Source of the DNA: Akebia trifoliata
Lineage: Eukaryota > Streptophyta > Magnoliopsida > Ranunculales > Lardizabalaceae
Direction of reading: 5' to 3'
Assembly: GCA_017979445.1 (NCBI GenBank)
Contig: CM030715.1
Coordinates: 12,020,187-12,084,186, forward strand
DNA: 64,000 nt
In this document: in pieces, positions 23,077 to 35,400 of the stretch
Layout: every line of letters starts with the position of its first letter
How positions within the stretch are numbered: position 1 is the first letter of the stretch
The notes under the pieces: generated by a model
Told to the model about the DNA's origin: nothing
The model's database searches: none
The model's input: only the letters and a program-made list of their open reading frames with translations
Position numbers and translations under genes: made by a program

Positions 23077-24209
23077 AAATTTTAATATTTTTTATAACTT
23101 CGTGTTCCCCAACTCGTCCATATAGCCACGACAAATAAAAACGGAAAATTCATTTTTTTCTCCGATCTTCTACCTCAGATCCTTCCCAAACGGCTCGCCG
23201 ACGACGACCACCGCAGAAGGGAAAAAGATCCGCAACTTCGACATCTATAAAACCTACCCAAGATCCATTCATTTCATCTTCTCTTTCACCCCATATAGTA
23301 AAAAATCAGCCGTATTTTTATATGGAGATTTCGTAACTTCGACATCGAATTTCATCCGTTTCGGGGTCAAACCGTCCTCCGCGACAAAAGGGAAAAAGGA
23401 CGACCACATCGAGATCTTCGAAACCACTTGGTCGTTTTCAAAAATTAACAGCTTTAAAGTTTGATCCATCTCAATTTTCGTGCCAATCGTCTCGATTTTC
23501 GTGCACACGCTTCGATCCTTTCGCCTAGAGATTGTAAGGAACTCTCAATTTCTATTAGTAATCGTAGATTGTGAAAATTGCATTTAGGATTTTATTGAAA
23601 AAATTTTGAATGTATTTCCAAAATATAGAATTCGTTTGTTATTTCAAAAATTCACGCCAAAAATTGCATGTTTGATATGTTTAATTGTAATTTTTAACAA
23701 ATTATACGTGGTAGGGTATTTTAATAGGTTATTTCCATAAATTGGGTCTTGTGCACTGCTCGGACCCCGTTTTGATATAAAATTTGTATTCTTTTTCAAT
23801 ATTATTGATAAAAATAAATTCTATAGTTGGAAAATGTGATTTAATATTCAATGAACTCATATTGAGTTGATGAATATCAAAAAATGAATATTTTATTGAA
23901 GAAATTGAAAACTATAAAAATCGAAAAATGGGAAAAAGGGTATGAAACGGTAAAATGTCAGAATCACACCCGAGGGGTAATGTCTGCATTTTACGTTGTT
24001 GTGTTGTGTGTAGGTTGGTGAACAGATATCTAGGGATAATATTGTTGGTTGTATGTTTATTTAAATTTCTGTTAGCGCGAGGCGCTGTTTACCTTTCCGC
24101 TATGTTATTTATTTTAGGCCGGGTGGCCACACTTGCATGGTAGGAAACTGGATATTCATTCGCAACCTTGTATTGTTAATTTCTCTTTTGTTTTCAAATG
24201 AAAGTAATA

Positions 24210-24246
<37 letters not shown>

Positions 24247-25385
24247 ATATATATATATATATATAGCTATTTTGTGAGCTGTTAAAGAGTCATTGAATGC
24301 CTGAAGGGATAGTGCGTCATATCATCCGGAGTGGTGTACTATCCTGAGATGTACGGTAAGGACCACCAAGCTCATACGTGGTATGGGACGCGTATGAGAG
24401 TGGAGTTACAACTGAAATCCGGGTTATTCGTTTCTATCTTTACCAGTGAACTTGTAATGTAAAGGTGGTCGTATACGAATGGTTTGTTTATTTGGGAATC
24501 ACATGCACGCCTAATAGGCATAGACAAAGATGATTAGTCAGTGATCACTAACAATCTATAGTAGTCGAACGTTCTGCACATCGAAAGAGACCCATTGCTT
24601 ACGGTCACGTCAAATGGCCAGCCTGAGCCGGATAAATGGTCAACCAAGCGTGGTAAACAGCAACCAGCCACAAAATTAGGAACTAAAAATCAGAGAAGAA
24701 TTGTAACATCATGTCCCGACTGGGAGCGATCCAGTCGTGAATCCCAACTCTCTAATTTCAATACTCCACCATTGTGTATTATGTATCTGTTGTCTTATTT
24801 TGATATATAAAATGAAATGCATGTTTAATGTTTCCATTTGATCAATTAGATTTGTATAAAAAGAAAATGTTTTAGTGAGTAATGATGATCGATGTAATAA
24901 GAGTTTTAAAATGTTTAGTTGCTCATCCCTGGCTATATGTACCAGTTCATCGTAGTTTCTTCTTTAAAACTTTGCATATTTTAAAATGATTCAGTATGTT
25001 TATTCGTTCATATTAGAAGAGGTTATTAACAGAAATTGTTTTCTTCCTTACTGGGTAACCATTATTACTTACCCTTTTCTTCTCTATTTTTTTAGTCTCA
25101 GATTCAGAGCTTGGCAAGGCAGGTATAGAGCACGAGTGAGGATCATCTGGTGGATCAGATAGACAACCAGAGTTCGTCACTTGGTGAGTATTGGGGTTAT
25201 AGCCCCTAATGGAGTCGATTTGTTCAAAAGTATTATAAATTTTGATTTTGAGCGGTAGGACTTTTGTTAGAGTGAGGAATAATTGTATAATCATATATTC
25301 TGTTTATTCTTCCGCACTCTAATCTTTCGTACGTTATTAGATGTATGTATGCTTCCGCTATTGTTATATTTTATATATATATATA

Positions 25386-25794
25386 GGGTCAGGTTCAAGG
25401 GCCGTCTGAGAAACCGTCTAAGAAAACTTTCGACGGTAAATAAAATTTTAAAATATGGGTTAGAAATTTTGGATTGAGCTGATTTTTTGTGAGGATGATC
25501 TCTATGATGGGAAGATCATCCAAAAAAAAAATCAGCTCAATCTGAAACTTCTAACCCCGTTAAAAGTGATTTAGAATGTGGACCGTCGATTTTTTACCAC
25601 TTTTTATCACTAATTTGTAAATCACTTTTGATGGATTTACAAGTTTCTGATTGAGCTGATTTTTTGTGAGGATGATCTTCTCATCATAGTGACCATCCTT
25701 GCAAAAAATCAGCTCAATCCAAAACCTCTAACCCTTATTTTGAAAAACGAAAGTTTTCTTAGACGGTTTCTCAGACGGCCCTTGAACCTGACCC
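25386..25794. mobile_element. Foldback MITE (M2) inside LTR copy B
   Basis: Terminal inverted repeats of about 45 bp are essentially perfect and start GGGTCAGGTTCAAGGGCCG. They lie in TA runs on both sides, at the point where other LTR copies read TTTTATATATG...GCAGGATTG. The interior has the GAGGATGATC and AATCAGCTCAATC motifs shared with M1, M3 and M4, and two nested hairpins. The arms differ little, so this is the youngest-looking copy. Confidence 0.9.
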
Positions 25795-25963
25795 ATATAT
25801 ATATATATATATGCAGGATTGTATGTTGTTTATTAGGTGCCGGTTGAATCGCCTTGGAATGCTAACATAAACAAAAGAGATCATGCCGAAATTTCGAGGT
25901 GCTACCTAGTACCTCGAGTTTTGACATAGGGATTTGTGTTAGCATTTGGTCGGGTGCCACAGA

Positions 25964-25975
25964 TGGTATCAGAGC
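25964..25975 (+). other. Primer binding site, tRNA-iMet type (outer element)
   Basis: TGGTATCAGAGC begins two bases after the end of LTR B. It is complementary to the 3' end of plant initiator methionine tRNA. Confidence 0.9.
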
Positions 25976-26299
25976 ATAGTATTAGATCCGTATGGGATAC
26001 TGATCTGCTATATTTTGGAGAGTGGACTGATACCACAAATATTAGATCGGTAATAATAAAGTGTCATTAGGAATTGGATATTCGAGCTCATTAGTAGTTC
26101 CTTATTGGAATTACGAGTTCTTCCGTATCTAGAAGTTTATAGAGCCTTGTAAGCCTAAGATAGGATTCTAAGTTTATTTTTTAGTAATGGAAATGGAGTC
26201 CATTACTAAGTTATAAGCTACGATAACAATTCATAGTTACGTATGAACAATTTTGGCCTTATTCTAATAAGTGTCTTGTTACGAATAAACCCAAGTAAG

Positions 26300-27646
26300 A
26301 TGAGTGGATGAGGCAGAGGCCGAAATGCAATAGAGACGAGTAGATTCTGGATCAGACTACTGACCCGATAGCATAACTAATGTTATTCATGGGACAGATG
26401 GATGAGTATCATGTCAATGTCAGAGAGGAAATATGAATAATACAACCACCATCACCTCGAAGCCAGATAGAAATAAGGTAATTAACATCAAATAAGAGAC
26501 AAATAATTATGAAACTAGGAAATTCATAGGAAAAATAACCATACATAAGGAGTGAGATTATAAATATACCAACTTAATGGATGGAATAATTTTATAAGAA
26601 ACAACATATACTACTAAATCAGTTGAAAAAAAAAAGTTGTAATATATTACGAATGTGGTCAATTGGGATATAAAGGAGAACAATGTTCGAGTTGATATCA
26701 ATCGATTAAGGATGCGTGCCTCAAAAAGATGCTAGACAAACCAATTGAAGGAACAATAAGGCCACTAGATTTAAATAAATTTGATAACGTATTCATGCCA
26801 TCTCGAACAGACAAGACTAGCGATCGGAAGTGAGAGATGGTACAAGACTTACCATGATTGCAAGGCGCACTACTAAATCCAAGAAATAAGGGAGCGCTGG
26901 ACTTCTTCGCAAAAGGAAAATACTATTTCACCTCCAAGACCACTTCCATAGGTCGTGCTTTTGAAGAATGAGAGAATTCCCCAGCCCAAAGGACAGGTAA
27001 ATCTAGAGATGTGGTAGTAGAATTTCCAACAATTACGTCCACCGAGATTTGAAAGTTTTTTTCGATCCGATTGAGGTCAATGAGTGGATTTTGAAGACCT
27101 AAGAGATTTTGAGTATCATGTAGTGCCCAAGAGATCAGTGGGTGACGGTGACTACTTTTTAGTTGGATGGATATGTTAGTCATTAGTAACGTTTTGAAAG
27201 GAATGTATTGGAAAATGGATCGTTTGAGTGGGTAAACTTCAGAAAGATGTTTTTTGATAGATTTATATCTAAGACTGCTTGAGAAATCAAGCACAAGGAA
27301 TTTTTGAGATGATGTTCACTAGGTTGTCACGATATGCGCTCGAGCTTATCCTGACAGATTTGTAGAAGGTCGTAGACTCTTTAGAGGATTATAACCCTAC
27401 CTAAGGGCCAGGAGGTCGATGATTGAGACTACCAATTATAGAGATATGATGAGTCGAGCTTAAAAGGTAGAGAAAGGGGAGATGGAATTACAGATATCCC
27501 GGGGACATATTAGTCAATCCCAGACGTCTTTTCCTTCCAGATCAGATCCAGCCAAGAAATCGGTGTATTCAAGATCTAGTGCCTCTAGACCCGCATATTC
27601 GCTGTACCGAACTACCACTCCACTATCGAGTTACAGGGTTTATTCT
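26300..27646 (+). pseudogene. gag remnant, 5' part (outer element)
   Basis: Broken reading with many stops. Near 26,300 it starts with an RGRGRN-type basic segment. At about 26,650 a CCHC-like finger reads YECGQLGYKGEQC. At about 27,060-27,350 the capsid (retrotransposon gag) domain is visible as DPIEVNEWILKT, VTVTTFQLDGY (one codon now a stop), FRKMFFDRFISKTA and TRLSRYAPEL in different frames. Ty3/gypsy Gag packages element RNA into cytoplasmic particles. The coding region continues at 37,266, where a second finger (CRQVGHI) lies. The inner sister element is inserted between the two parts. Too many stops and frameshifts remain for function. Confidence 0.75.
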
Positions 27647-29289
27647 TGTAAAATCCCAAATTTTCAATTTGTATCTCGAGAAAAAAATAAATAGTGGAAT
27701 TTTAAGAAAATCTTGAAAGTGGGACTTAGGGGTAATACTTTAGGATGTTTCTTATCATTTTTAATAAAATCTGACCTCACCATTAGATTCAAAATGATCT
27801 AAAAACATACTTTACCCTGTAAGCACGCTCAAATGCGACTCCGAATATAAAAATTATAAAATCCTCGATTACCGAGTCGGACTAGGCTAAAATAGTGACT
27901 TTTTGGTAGAGTAAGAATTATTAAGATTTGATTACACAATTGGATTCGTAACGAAAAATTATTGAACATAGACTATTTATTTGTCATTTTTGGAGATTAG
28001 AAAGTCTAATTATAGTCAAAAACGAAAATGACATCAAGTTTAGGAGTCACCTCAGGCTAAAAATGTAAATTTTTGTTATAAATATAATTTGTAGAAATTA
28101 ACTGTACCATTAGATCCAAAATGAAAAATTAGGCAAAATAGAGTATTCATTTGTCAGTTTTGGAGTCCGAATGGTCAAGTTATCGTCGATCGAAACAATA
28201 GGCGAAATACCGATTTCGTCCCAAATTTTATATAAATAAAATTTTTAAATTTTCTTTTAATTCTTTATCTTCTCCAACTCGTCCAAACCAGCCAACGATT
28301 TTAAAATTTTTTTTTATTTTTCTTCGATCTTCCACCTCAGATCACTCGCAAACGGCTCGTCGTCGATGACCGACGTAGACGTAGAAGGGAGAAACGTCAT
28401 CAGCCTCGACATCTACAAAACCCACCCAACCTTTTTTCGTTTCACTTTCTTTTTCACCCGATATCGTCAAAAATCAACTGTACATATATACGAAGATTTC
28501 AAAACTTCGACCTTGGATTTCATCCGTTTCGGGGTCAAACCGTCCTCCGCCACAGAAGGGAGAAATGACGACGACATCGAGATCTTCGAAATCACAAGGC
28601 CGGTTTCAAAAATCAACTGTCTCAAAGTACGAGTTACCTCGATTTTCGTGTCGATCGCCTCGATTGCCGCGTACACATTTCGATTCTTTCGCCTAGAGAT
28701 TGTAAGGAACTCTTAATTTCTATTAGTAATCGTAGAATGTGAAAATTGCATTTAGGATTTTATCGAAAAAAATTTGATATATTTTCAAAATATAGAAATT
28801 TTTTTTATTTAAAAATTCACGCCAGAAATTGCATGTTTGATATGTTTAGTTGTAATTTTTAACAAATTATACGTGGTAGGGTATTTTAACGGGTTATTTT
28901 CATTTGGTGGGTCAGATAGACAGTCAGAGTCCGTCACTTGGTGAGTATTAAGGTTATAACCCCTAATGGAGTCGATTTGTCCAAAAGTATTATAAATTTT
29001 GATTTTGAGCGTTAGGAATTTTGTTAGAGTAAGAAATTCTTGTATAATCGTGTGTATAAATTTCTTCTTCTGCACTCTGATCTATCGTACGATATTAGAT
29101 GTATATAGGCTTCCGCTAGTTATTATATTCCGCATGTATATGCAGGATTGTATGTCGTTTATCAGGTGCAGGTTGAACGCTTTGGAATGCTAACATAAAC
29201 AAAGGAGACCATGTCAAAATTTCCAGGTGCCACCTATTACCTTGAGATCTAACATGGGGTTTTGTGTTAACGTTTGACGGGGCGCCACA
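27647..29289 (+). repeat. 5' LTR (copy C), internally deleted
   Basis: It starts TGTAAAATCCCAAATTTTC and ends ACGGGGCGCCACA. It jumps from GGGTTATTTTCAT directly to TTGGTGGGTCAGATAG at about 28,900, missing roughly 1.4 kb present in D and E. Confidence 0.87.
28229..28238 (+). promoter_or_regulatory. Candidate LTR promoter TATA box (inner element)
   Basis: TATATAAATA about 580 bp into LTR C; also present at 33,077 in D and 39,472 in E. Confidence 0.45.
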
Positions 29290-29291
29290 GA

Positions 29292-29303
29292 TGGTATCAG
29301 AGC
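29292..29303 (+). other. Primer binding site, tRNA-iMet type (inner element)
   Basis: TGGTATCAGAGC starts two bases after the LTR end, as in the outer element. Confidence 0.9.
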
Positions 29304-29619
29304 ATAGTATTAGATCCGTATGGGCTACAGATCTGCTATGTTTTGGAGAATTGACTGATACCACAGATATTAGAGCGATAATCATAGAGTGTCAGTAGGA
29401 ATTCGGTATCCGAGCTCATCAGTAGTTCCGTATTGGAATTACGAGTTCTTCTGTGTCTAGATGTCTACAGAGCCTAGTAAGCTTAAGATAGGATTTTAGG
29501 TTTGTTCTGTTAGTAATGGAAATGGAGTCCTTTGCTAAGTTCTAGGCTACGGTAGCATTTCAGAGTTACATAATAATGGTTTTGGCCTTATTCTGATAAG
29601 TGCCTTGTTACGGATAAAC

Positions 29620-31300
29620 ACAAGTGAGAGGAGCGAACGAGACAGAGGCTGAAACGCAATAGTGATGAGACAGATTCTAGATCAGACCACTGATCTGATA
29701 ACACAATTAATGTCATTCATAGGATAGGTGGCTGAGTCTTATGACAAGTTCAGAGAGGAAATATGAATAATACAACCACCACCACCTCGAAATCAAATGA
29801 AAAGAAGGCAATTAGTATCTAATAAGAAACAAATAATTACGAAACTAAAAAATTCTTAGGAAAAATAACCATACATGAGGAATGAGATGATAAACATACC
29901 TACTCAATGGATGGAAGAATTTTATAAGAAACAACAACAGATACTGTAAAATCAGTCGAAAGAAAAAGTTGTATGTTATGAGTGGCAAATTGGGACATAA
30001 AGGAGAGCAATGTTCGGGTCGACGTCAACCGATTAAGGATGTGTGGCTCAAAAAGATGCCAGACAAACCAATTCAGGAAATGATCAGGCCACCAGATTTT
30101 AATAAAGTTGATAATGTACTCGTGCCACCCGAACATATAAGATTAGCGATTGGAAGCGAGAAATGGTACAAGAGTTACTACAATTGTAAGATGCACTATT
30201 AAATCTAAGAAATAAGGGAGCGTTGGACAATTCCACCTCAGGGACCACTTCCACAGGTCGTGCCTTTGAAGACTGAGAGAATTTCCCAACCCAAAAGACA
30301 GGTAAATCCAAAGATGTAGTTGTAGAATTTCTAACGATTACATCCACAGAGATATAGGAATTTTTTCGATCTGATTGAGGTCAATAAGTGGGTTTTGAAG
30401 ACCTGAAAGATTTTGAGTGCCATATAGTGCCCTAGAGATCAGTGGCTGACAGTGACTACAATCCAGCTAGACGAAAATGCTAGTCATTAGTAATATTTTG
30501 AAAGGAATAAATTTGGAGATGGTGGGTAGACTTCGAAAGGATGTTTGTTGATAGATTTATATCCGATACTGCTCGAGAAATCAAGCATTAGGAGTTTTTG
30601 AGATTAGTGTAGGGTAATCTATCGATTACCGACTATGACATGATGTTTACTAGGTTGTCATGATGTGCGTCCGAGCTTATCTTGACAAATCTGCAGAAGG
30701 CCCGTAGATTCTTTAGAGGACTATGATCCTACCTAAGGGCTAGGAGGTCGATGATTGAGATTACCAATTATAGAGATACGGTAAATTGAGCTTAAATGAT
30801 AGAACGAGAGGATATAGAATTACAGACCTCCAGGGGACAAATTAGTTGACCTTAGATTTTTTTTCTTCCCAGATCAGATCCGGGCAAGAGGTCGATGTAT
30901 TCGAGGCCAATTTCCTCCGAAATCAGGGTATCCATAATATAGAACTCCTCCACTACTGAGTTGTAGAGTTTCCCATCACTGAGTTAGAGAGCAGTTGAAG
31001 CTCCAATGATGCCAACAGGGCCAAAAGAATCAACAAGGCAGGTTCAGAGCCTACAGACCCCAGTCTACCAACTGCCTACTCCACAGAGATCTACGAAGAC
31101 AAAATCATTGACATTGTTACACATGTGATTAGGTGGGACATATCAAGAGAGAATGTCCTCTATCAAAGGCGCGAGTAAGGGTTATGACCTAGGAAAAAGT
31201 ACTTGTCTCCGACGAAGTTTTGGAAAGTACGATTTCTAATTATAATGTTAGAAATTGGAATTCTATTCAATACTGATTCTTCTAGATCATATAATTCTGC
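29620..31300 (+). pseudogene. gag remnant with protease-like trace (inner element)
   Basis: A 77-codon frame opens at 29,969 and contains the finger-like SGKLGHKGEQC followed by RRQPIKDVWLKKMPDKP, well upstream of the capsid domain. The capsid domain follows in broken frames at about 30,350-30,800. Around 31,120 a second knuckle is recognisable as a Cys-codon TGT followed by VGHIKREC, with a TAG inside it. At about 31,270 FNTDSSRSY resembles the aspartic protease active-site block (normally LFDTGSSRSF), with the catalytic residues altered. After that the usual pol domains are absent. The order finger, capsid, finger, protease trace is unusual and is shared with the outer element. Non-functional as it stands. 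Confidence 0.65.
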
Positions 31301-32480
31301 TGAAAGTTTGCATACTTGCTAGAGCTGTTCTTCCCACTATTCATTATTCTAGTAAAATATTTGGAGTGAACTAAACAACCAACCTTACTCCTACCGCTTT
31401 CCATTTTCTATGCTATCATCCCATCCTCATCTTTAACCTCACCCTTTTTCTAGTGATTTGATATTTATTATAATTTGGAACTACGAAGCTTCTAGAAGTG
31501 GACAGAGTAGAAACTACTCAACTAATAGTAAGGGGGTGAAGGAATGAAACTAATTCGAAACTAGAATAAAAATATGCAAGCTTAAAAAAAAAAGGAAGCT
31601 AACCGTGAACCAACTAGACTGCTTTTTGATAATTGATAGGTATGTTTTAGGTGTAAGGATGGTTGTGAAGTGTGAAAAGGTGAGTGTGATTTATAAGACT
31701 AGTAATGTGACTATATAGTAAGTGAAGGTATGGGTAATAACTAATACTATATATGGTTGAGTTGAGGAACTGGTAAAATTTGAAAAAAAAAAGGTATCGT
31801 ACAATTTTGAAAGAGCATGTGGTATGTAAAAGAAAAGAGATTTAGTGGAATATAAGTTAGGAGATGGGTCAATGTAAAATGTGAGAAAGAATAATCTTGT
31901 GACAATGTTGCATTAATGGTGACTTAATGGAATTGTGAGAAAATAGATGTAGGATTTATCCCCTCGAGCAAGATTTGAAATTATAAAGGTTATGACAGAG
32001 ATTTTGAGGAAATACCACAATAAGTAGAAAATTTAATATTGAAGCGAATATAAGGATAGTGGTGTGTTGCAGTAAGACTATGCATTGGGGAGTAATATTC
32101 ATAATAATTATGAGTAAAACATAATAGACGATGTAACTGATGAGAGAAGTAAAGATGAAGAATAAAGAAGATGTGAAAGGATTGTGGTTGATAAACATTG
32201 GTGGGGAAGTGATACAATGTGAATTGATTGTTATCTTATGGTTATATAAATAATGGATTAGTTGGAGTATGAGTTTGAATTAGAGTGATTAATTGATGAA
32301 TGTATTGGGCTGACGAAATATGGGAGATATAAGTTTACGAGTTATAAATGAGATTGGCTTGGGACTAAGAATAGATGGTAATAAAAAATAGGTAGTGTTT
32401 ATTATACATGTCGTGTTAGTGGAATCGCGACAAAGCTCGATAAGGTATGATTTCAATTTCGATGATAAAATTTTTATTTA
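31301..32480 (+). other. Non-coding interior of the inner element
   Basis: AT-rich, no pol motifs. From about 32,060 it matches the outer element's 38,480-38,880 (AAGACTATGCATTGGGGAG, AACATAATAGACG), but 31,300-32,050 has no counterpart there. Confidence 0.55.
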
Positions 32481-32494
32481 GGGGGGGCGAAGAA
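32481..32494 (+). other. Polypurine tract (inner element)
   Basis: GGGGGGGCGAAGAA lies immediately before the TG of LTR D and is the primer for plus-strand synthesis. Confidence 0.85.
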
Positions 32495-35400
32495 TGTAAA
32501 ACTCCGAATTTTCAATTTGTATCTCGAGGAAAAAATAAATAGTGGAATTTTAAGAAAATCTTGAAATTGGGACTTAGGGGTAAAACTTTAGGATGTTTCT
32601 GATCATTTTTAATGAAATCTGACCTCACCATTAGATTTAAAATTATCGAAAAATAAACTTTAGCCTATAAGCACGCTCAAATGTGAGTCCGAATATAAAA
32701 GTTGCAAAATCCTCGATTATCGAGTCGGACCAGGCTAAAATAGTGACTTTTTGCTAGAGCAAGAATTATTAAGATTCGATTACACCATTGGATTCATAAC
32801 GAAAAATTATTAAACATAGACTATTTATTTGTCATTTTTGGAGATCAGAAAGTCGAATTATCGTCAAAAATAAAAATGACATCAAGTTCAAGGGTCACCT
32901 CAGGTCAAAAATGTAAATTTTTGTTAGAAATATAATTTGTAGAAATTGACTGTACCATTAGATCCAGAATGAAAAATTAGGTGACATAGAGTATTCATTT
33001 GTCAGTTTTGGAGTCCGAATGATCAAGTTATCGTCGATCGAAACAATAGGCGAAGTACCAATTTCGTCTCAAATTTTATATAAATAAAATTTTTAAATTT
33101 TCTTTTAATTCTTCGTCTTCTCCAACTCGTCCAAACCAGCCAATGGTTTTAAAAAAAAAAATTTATTTTTCTTCGATCTTCCACCTCAGATCTCTCGCAA
33201 ACGGCTCTCTGTTGACGACCGACGTAGAAGGGAGAAACATCCGCAGCCTCGACATCTACAAAACCCACCCAATCTTTTTTCGTTTCACTTTCTTTTTCAC
33301 CCGATATCGTCAAAAATCAGCCGTACTTATATACGAAGATTTCCAAACTTCGACCTCGGATTTCATCCGTTTCGGGGTCTGAAAGAGCCCTCGATCCGCG
33401 GGGTGCGCGGATCCGTTTTTGACCCTTGAGGTTTAGGAGTCGCCACCTAGTTGTTAAGGTCTAGGAATCAAACTGACTCTAAAAAGGCAAACTAATCTAC
33501 GAAAGAGAAAAAGAGTCCGGGGATCACATTACGGGGTTGGAAGGTGTTAGGCACCAACCCCACCCGGCCAAAGCTGGTCTCTACTAACTTCCCAAATAAA
33601 TCACATTGCTAAAAACCTAGATAAAAATAAAAATAAAAAATTTTATACCTTTCCAATAGCAAGGATTTTGTTCCCTCAGATCCGACAAAAATAGCTCCTT
33701 TTACCGTACTCCCTTACTTCGTTCTGTCTCCGGATTTGATTTCGGATCTCCGAGGTAAGGTATCTCCTTATTTTTGGATCTGAACTCTTCCAGTTTGTTG
33801 CGGATTTTGACATGTTTTTGGAAGGCTTTTAGGCGTTTCTTATGCTAAAATCTAATGAGGGATGTTAGGTAAGGAGTTGGGGCTTCAAAAATAGGGTTTC
33901 TGGGAGGCTAGGGGGCTTCTAGACCTACTTCTCTTAAGGTTTATGATTTGATCCGAAAATAGGGTGTGAGCACCTCTATTTATAGATGTTTTTAGGGGTT
34001 GATTTGGATAGAGTTAGTGTTTAATTAGAGTTCTTTTAATTAGAGTTGTGTTTTAGTTAGACTTGTTTTAGGTAGAATTGTGTTTTAATTAGAATTGTTT
34101 TAGGTAGAATTGTTTTTAAGTTAGAACTCTATTAGATTGAGTTATTATTTAATTAGAACTCTATTATGACTTTTGGTCTTCTTTGATTGACTTTTAATGT
34201 TTTGACTTTAGTCTTAATTGATTGACTTTTAATATCTTGGCTTCAGTCTTGCTTAATTGACTTTAATTTTGACTTTAGTCTCACTTGATTGACTTTAATA
34301 CCTTGACCTTGGTCTTGCTTGATTGAATTTAAATTTTTGGAGAACCCCCCTATAAAATATATTTAATTCTTTGGACCCCCAAATGGAAGGGTCCTTAAAG
34401 AAATATCTCACGAACCCTCAACAATTTTACTTGAAAACCCGATTGATCGATTTCTTCGGTTCAAAATTTTAAATTTCATTAATGTTTCACTTTAATTATT
34501 TAATGTTTTATTTATTAATTTCGAATTTTTTAATTATGAAAATTGTGAAATTACCGTTTTACCCCCGGAGAGGACTTTTCACGTTTTAAGTCAGTTTTTA
34601 ATGTTCTAGGATGTTTTAGAATCGATTTTTCGTAAGGAATTCAATGGAAGTATTAGTTTGTGTCATTTATGAAATTTTTTGTGTGAAATGGTCATGAACT
34701 TTATGAGGGGCATTTTCATAATTTTGTCGAATTCTGTTAAAATTGACGAAATGATTTATTTGATTCCGATTTGTTATTTTATATGTTCGAGAGAGTTTTC
34801 CTAAGCGTAACGTAGGCTCTAGGGTTATTTTGAGGTTAGGGGTATTTTGGTAATTTGATCAATTTTTAGTGATTTTTATCGTGAAACTTCTTTTTAGTCT
34901 GCAAGATGATGATTTCTATGTTTCTGTCGTCGTATTTTCCTAGCGTAGCGTGGTTTCTAAGATTTTGTCAATTCAAGATACCTCATCCGGATTTCTGAAA
35001 CATATCGGATAACAAAATAAAGCAATGGAATACACATCCATCATTGGGAATCATTGCGATCGGGTTGACGAGTTGATTAATCAGGCGGATGCAAAAATGG
35101 GGTGTCTACAGGGTCAAACCATCCTCCGTCGCAGAAGGGAGAAAGGACGACGACATCAAGATCTTCGAAACCACCAGGCCGGTTTCAAAAATCAGCCGTC
35201 TCAAAGTACGAGTTACCTTGATTTTCGTGTTGATCGTCTCGATTTTCGCGTACACGCTTCGATCATTTCGACTAGAGATTGTAAGGAACTCTTAATTTCT
35301 ATTAATAATCGTAGATTGTGAAAATTGCATTTAGGATTTTATCGAAAATTTTTTGATGTATTTTCAAAATATAGAATTTTTTTTATTTAAAAATTCACGC

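Larger units (their letters stand above)
22486..25961 (+). repeat. 5' LTR (copy B) of the outer element
   Basis: It begins TGTAAAATCCTGAATTTC and ends TCGGGTGCCACA. It is about 3.07 kb without the MITE at 25,386-25,794. A TATATAAATA at 23,067-23,076 lies about 580 bp into the LTR and is a candidate promoter, conserved at the same place in copies C, D and E. Confidence 0.87.
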
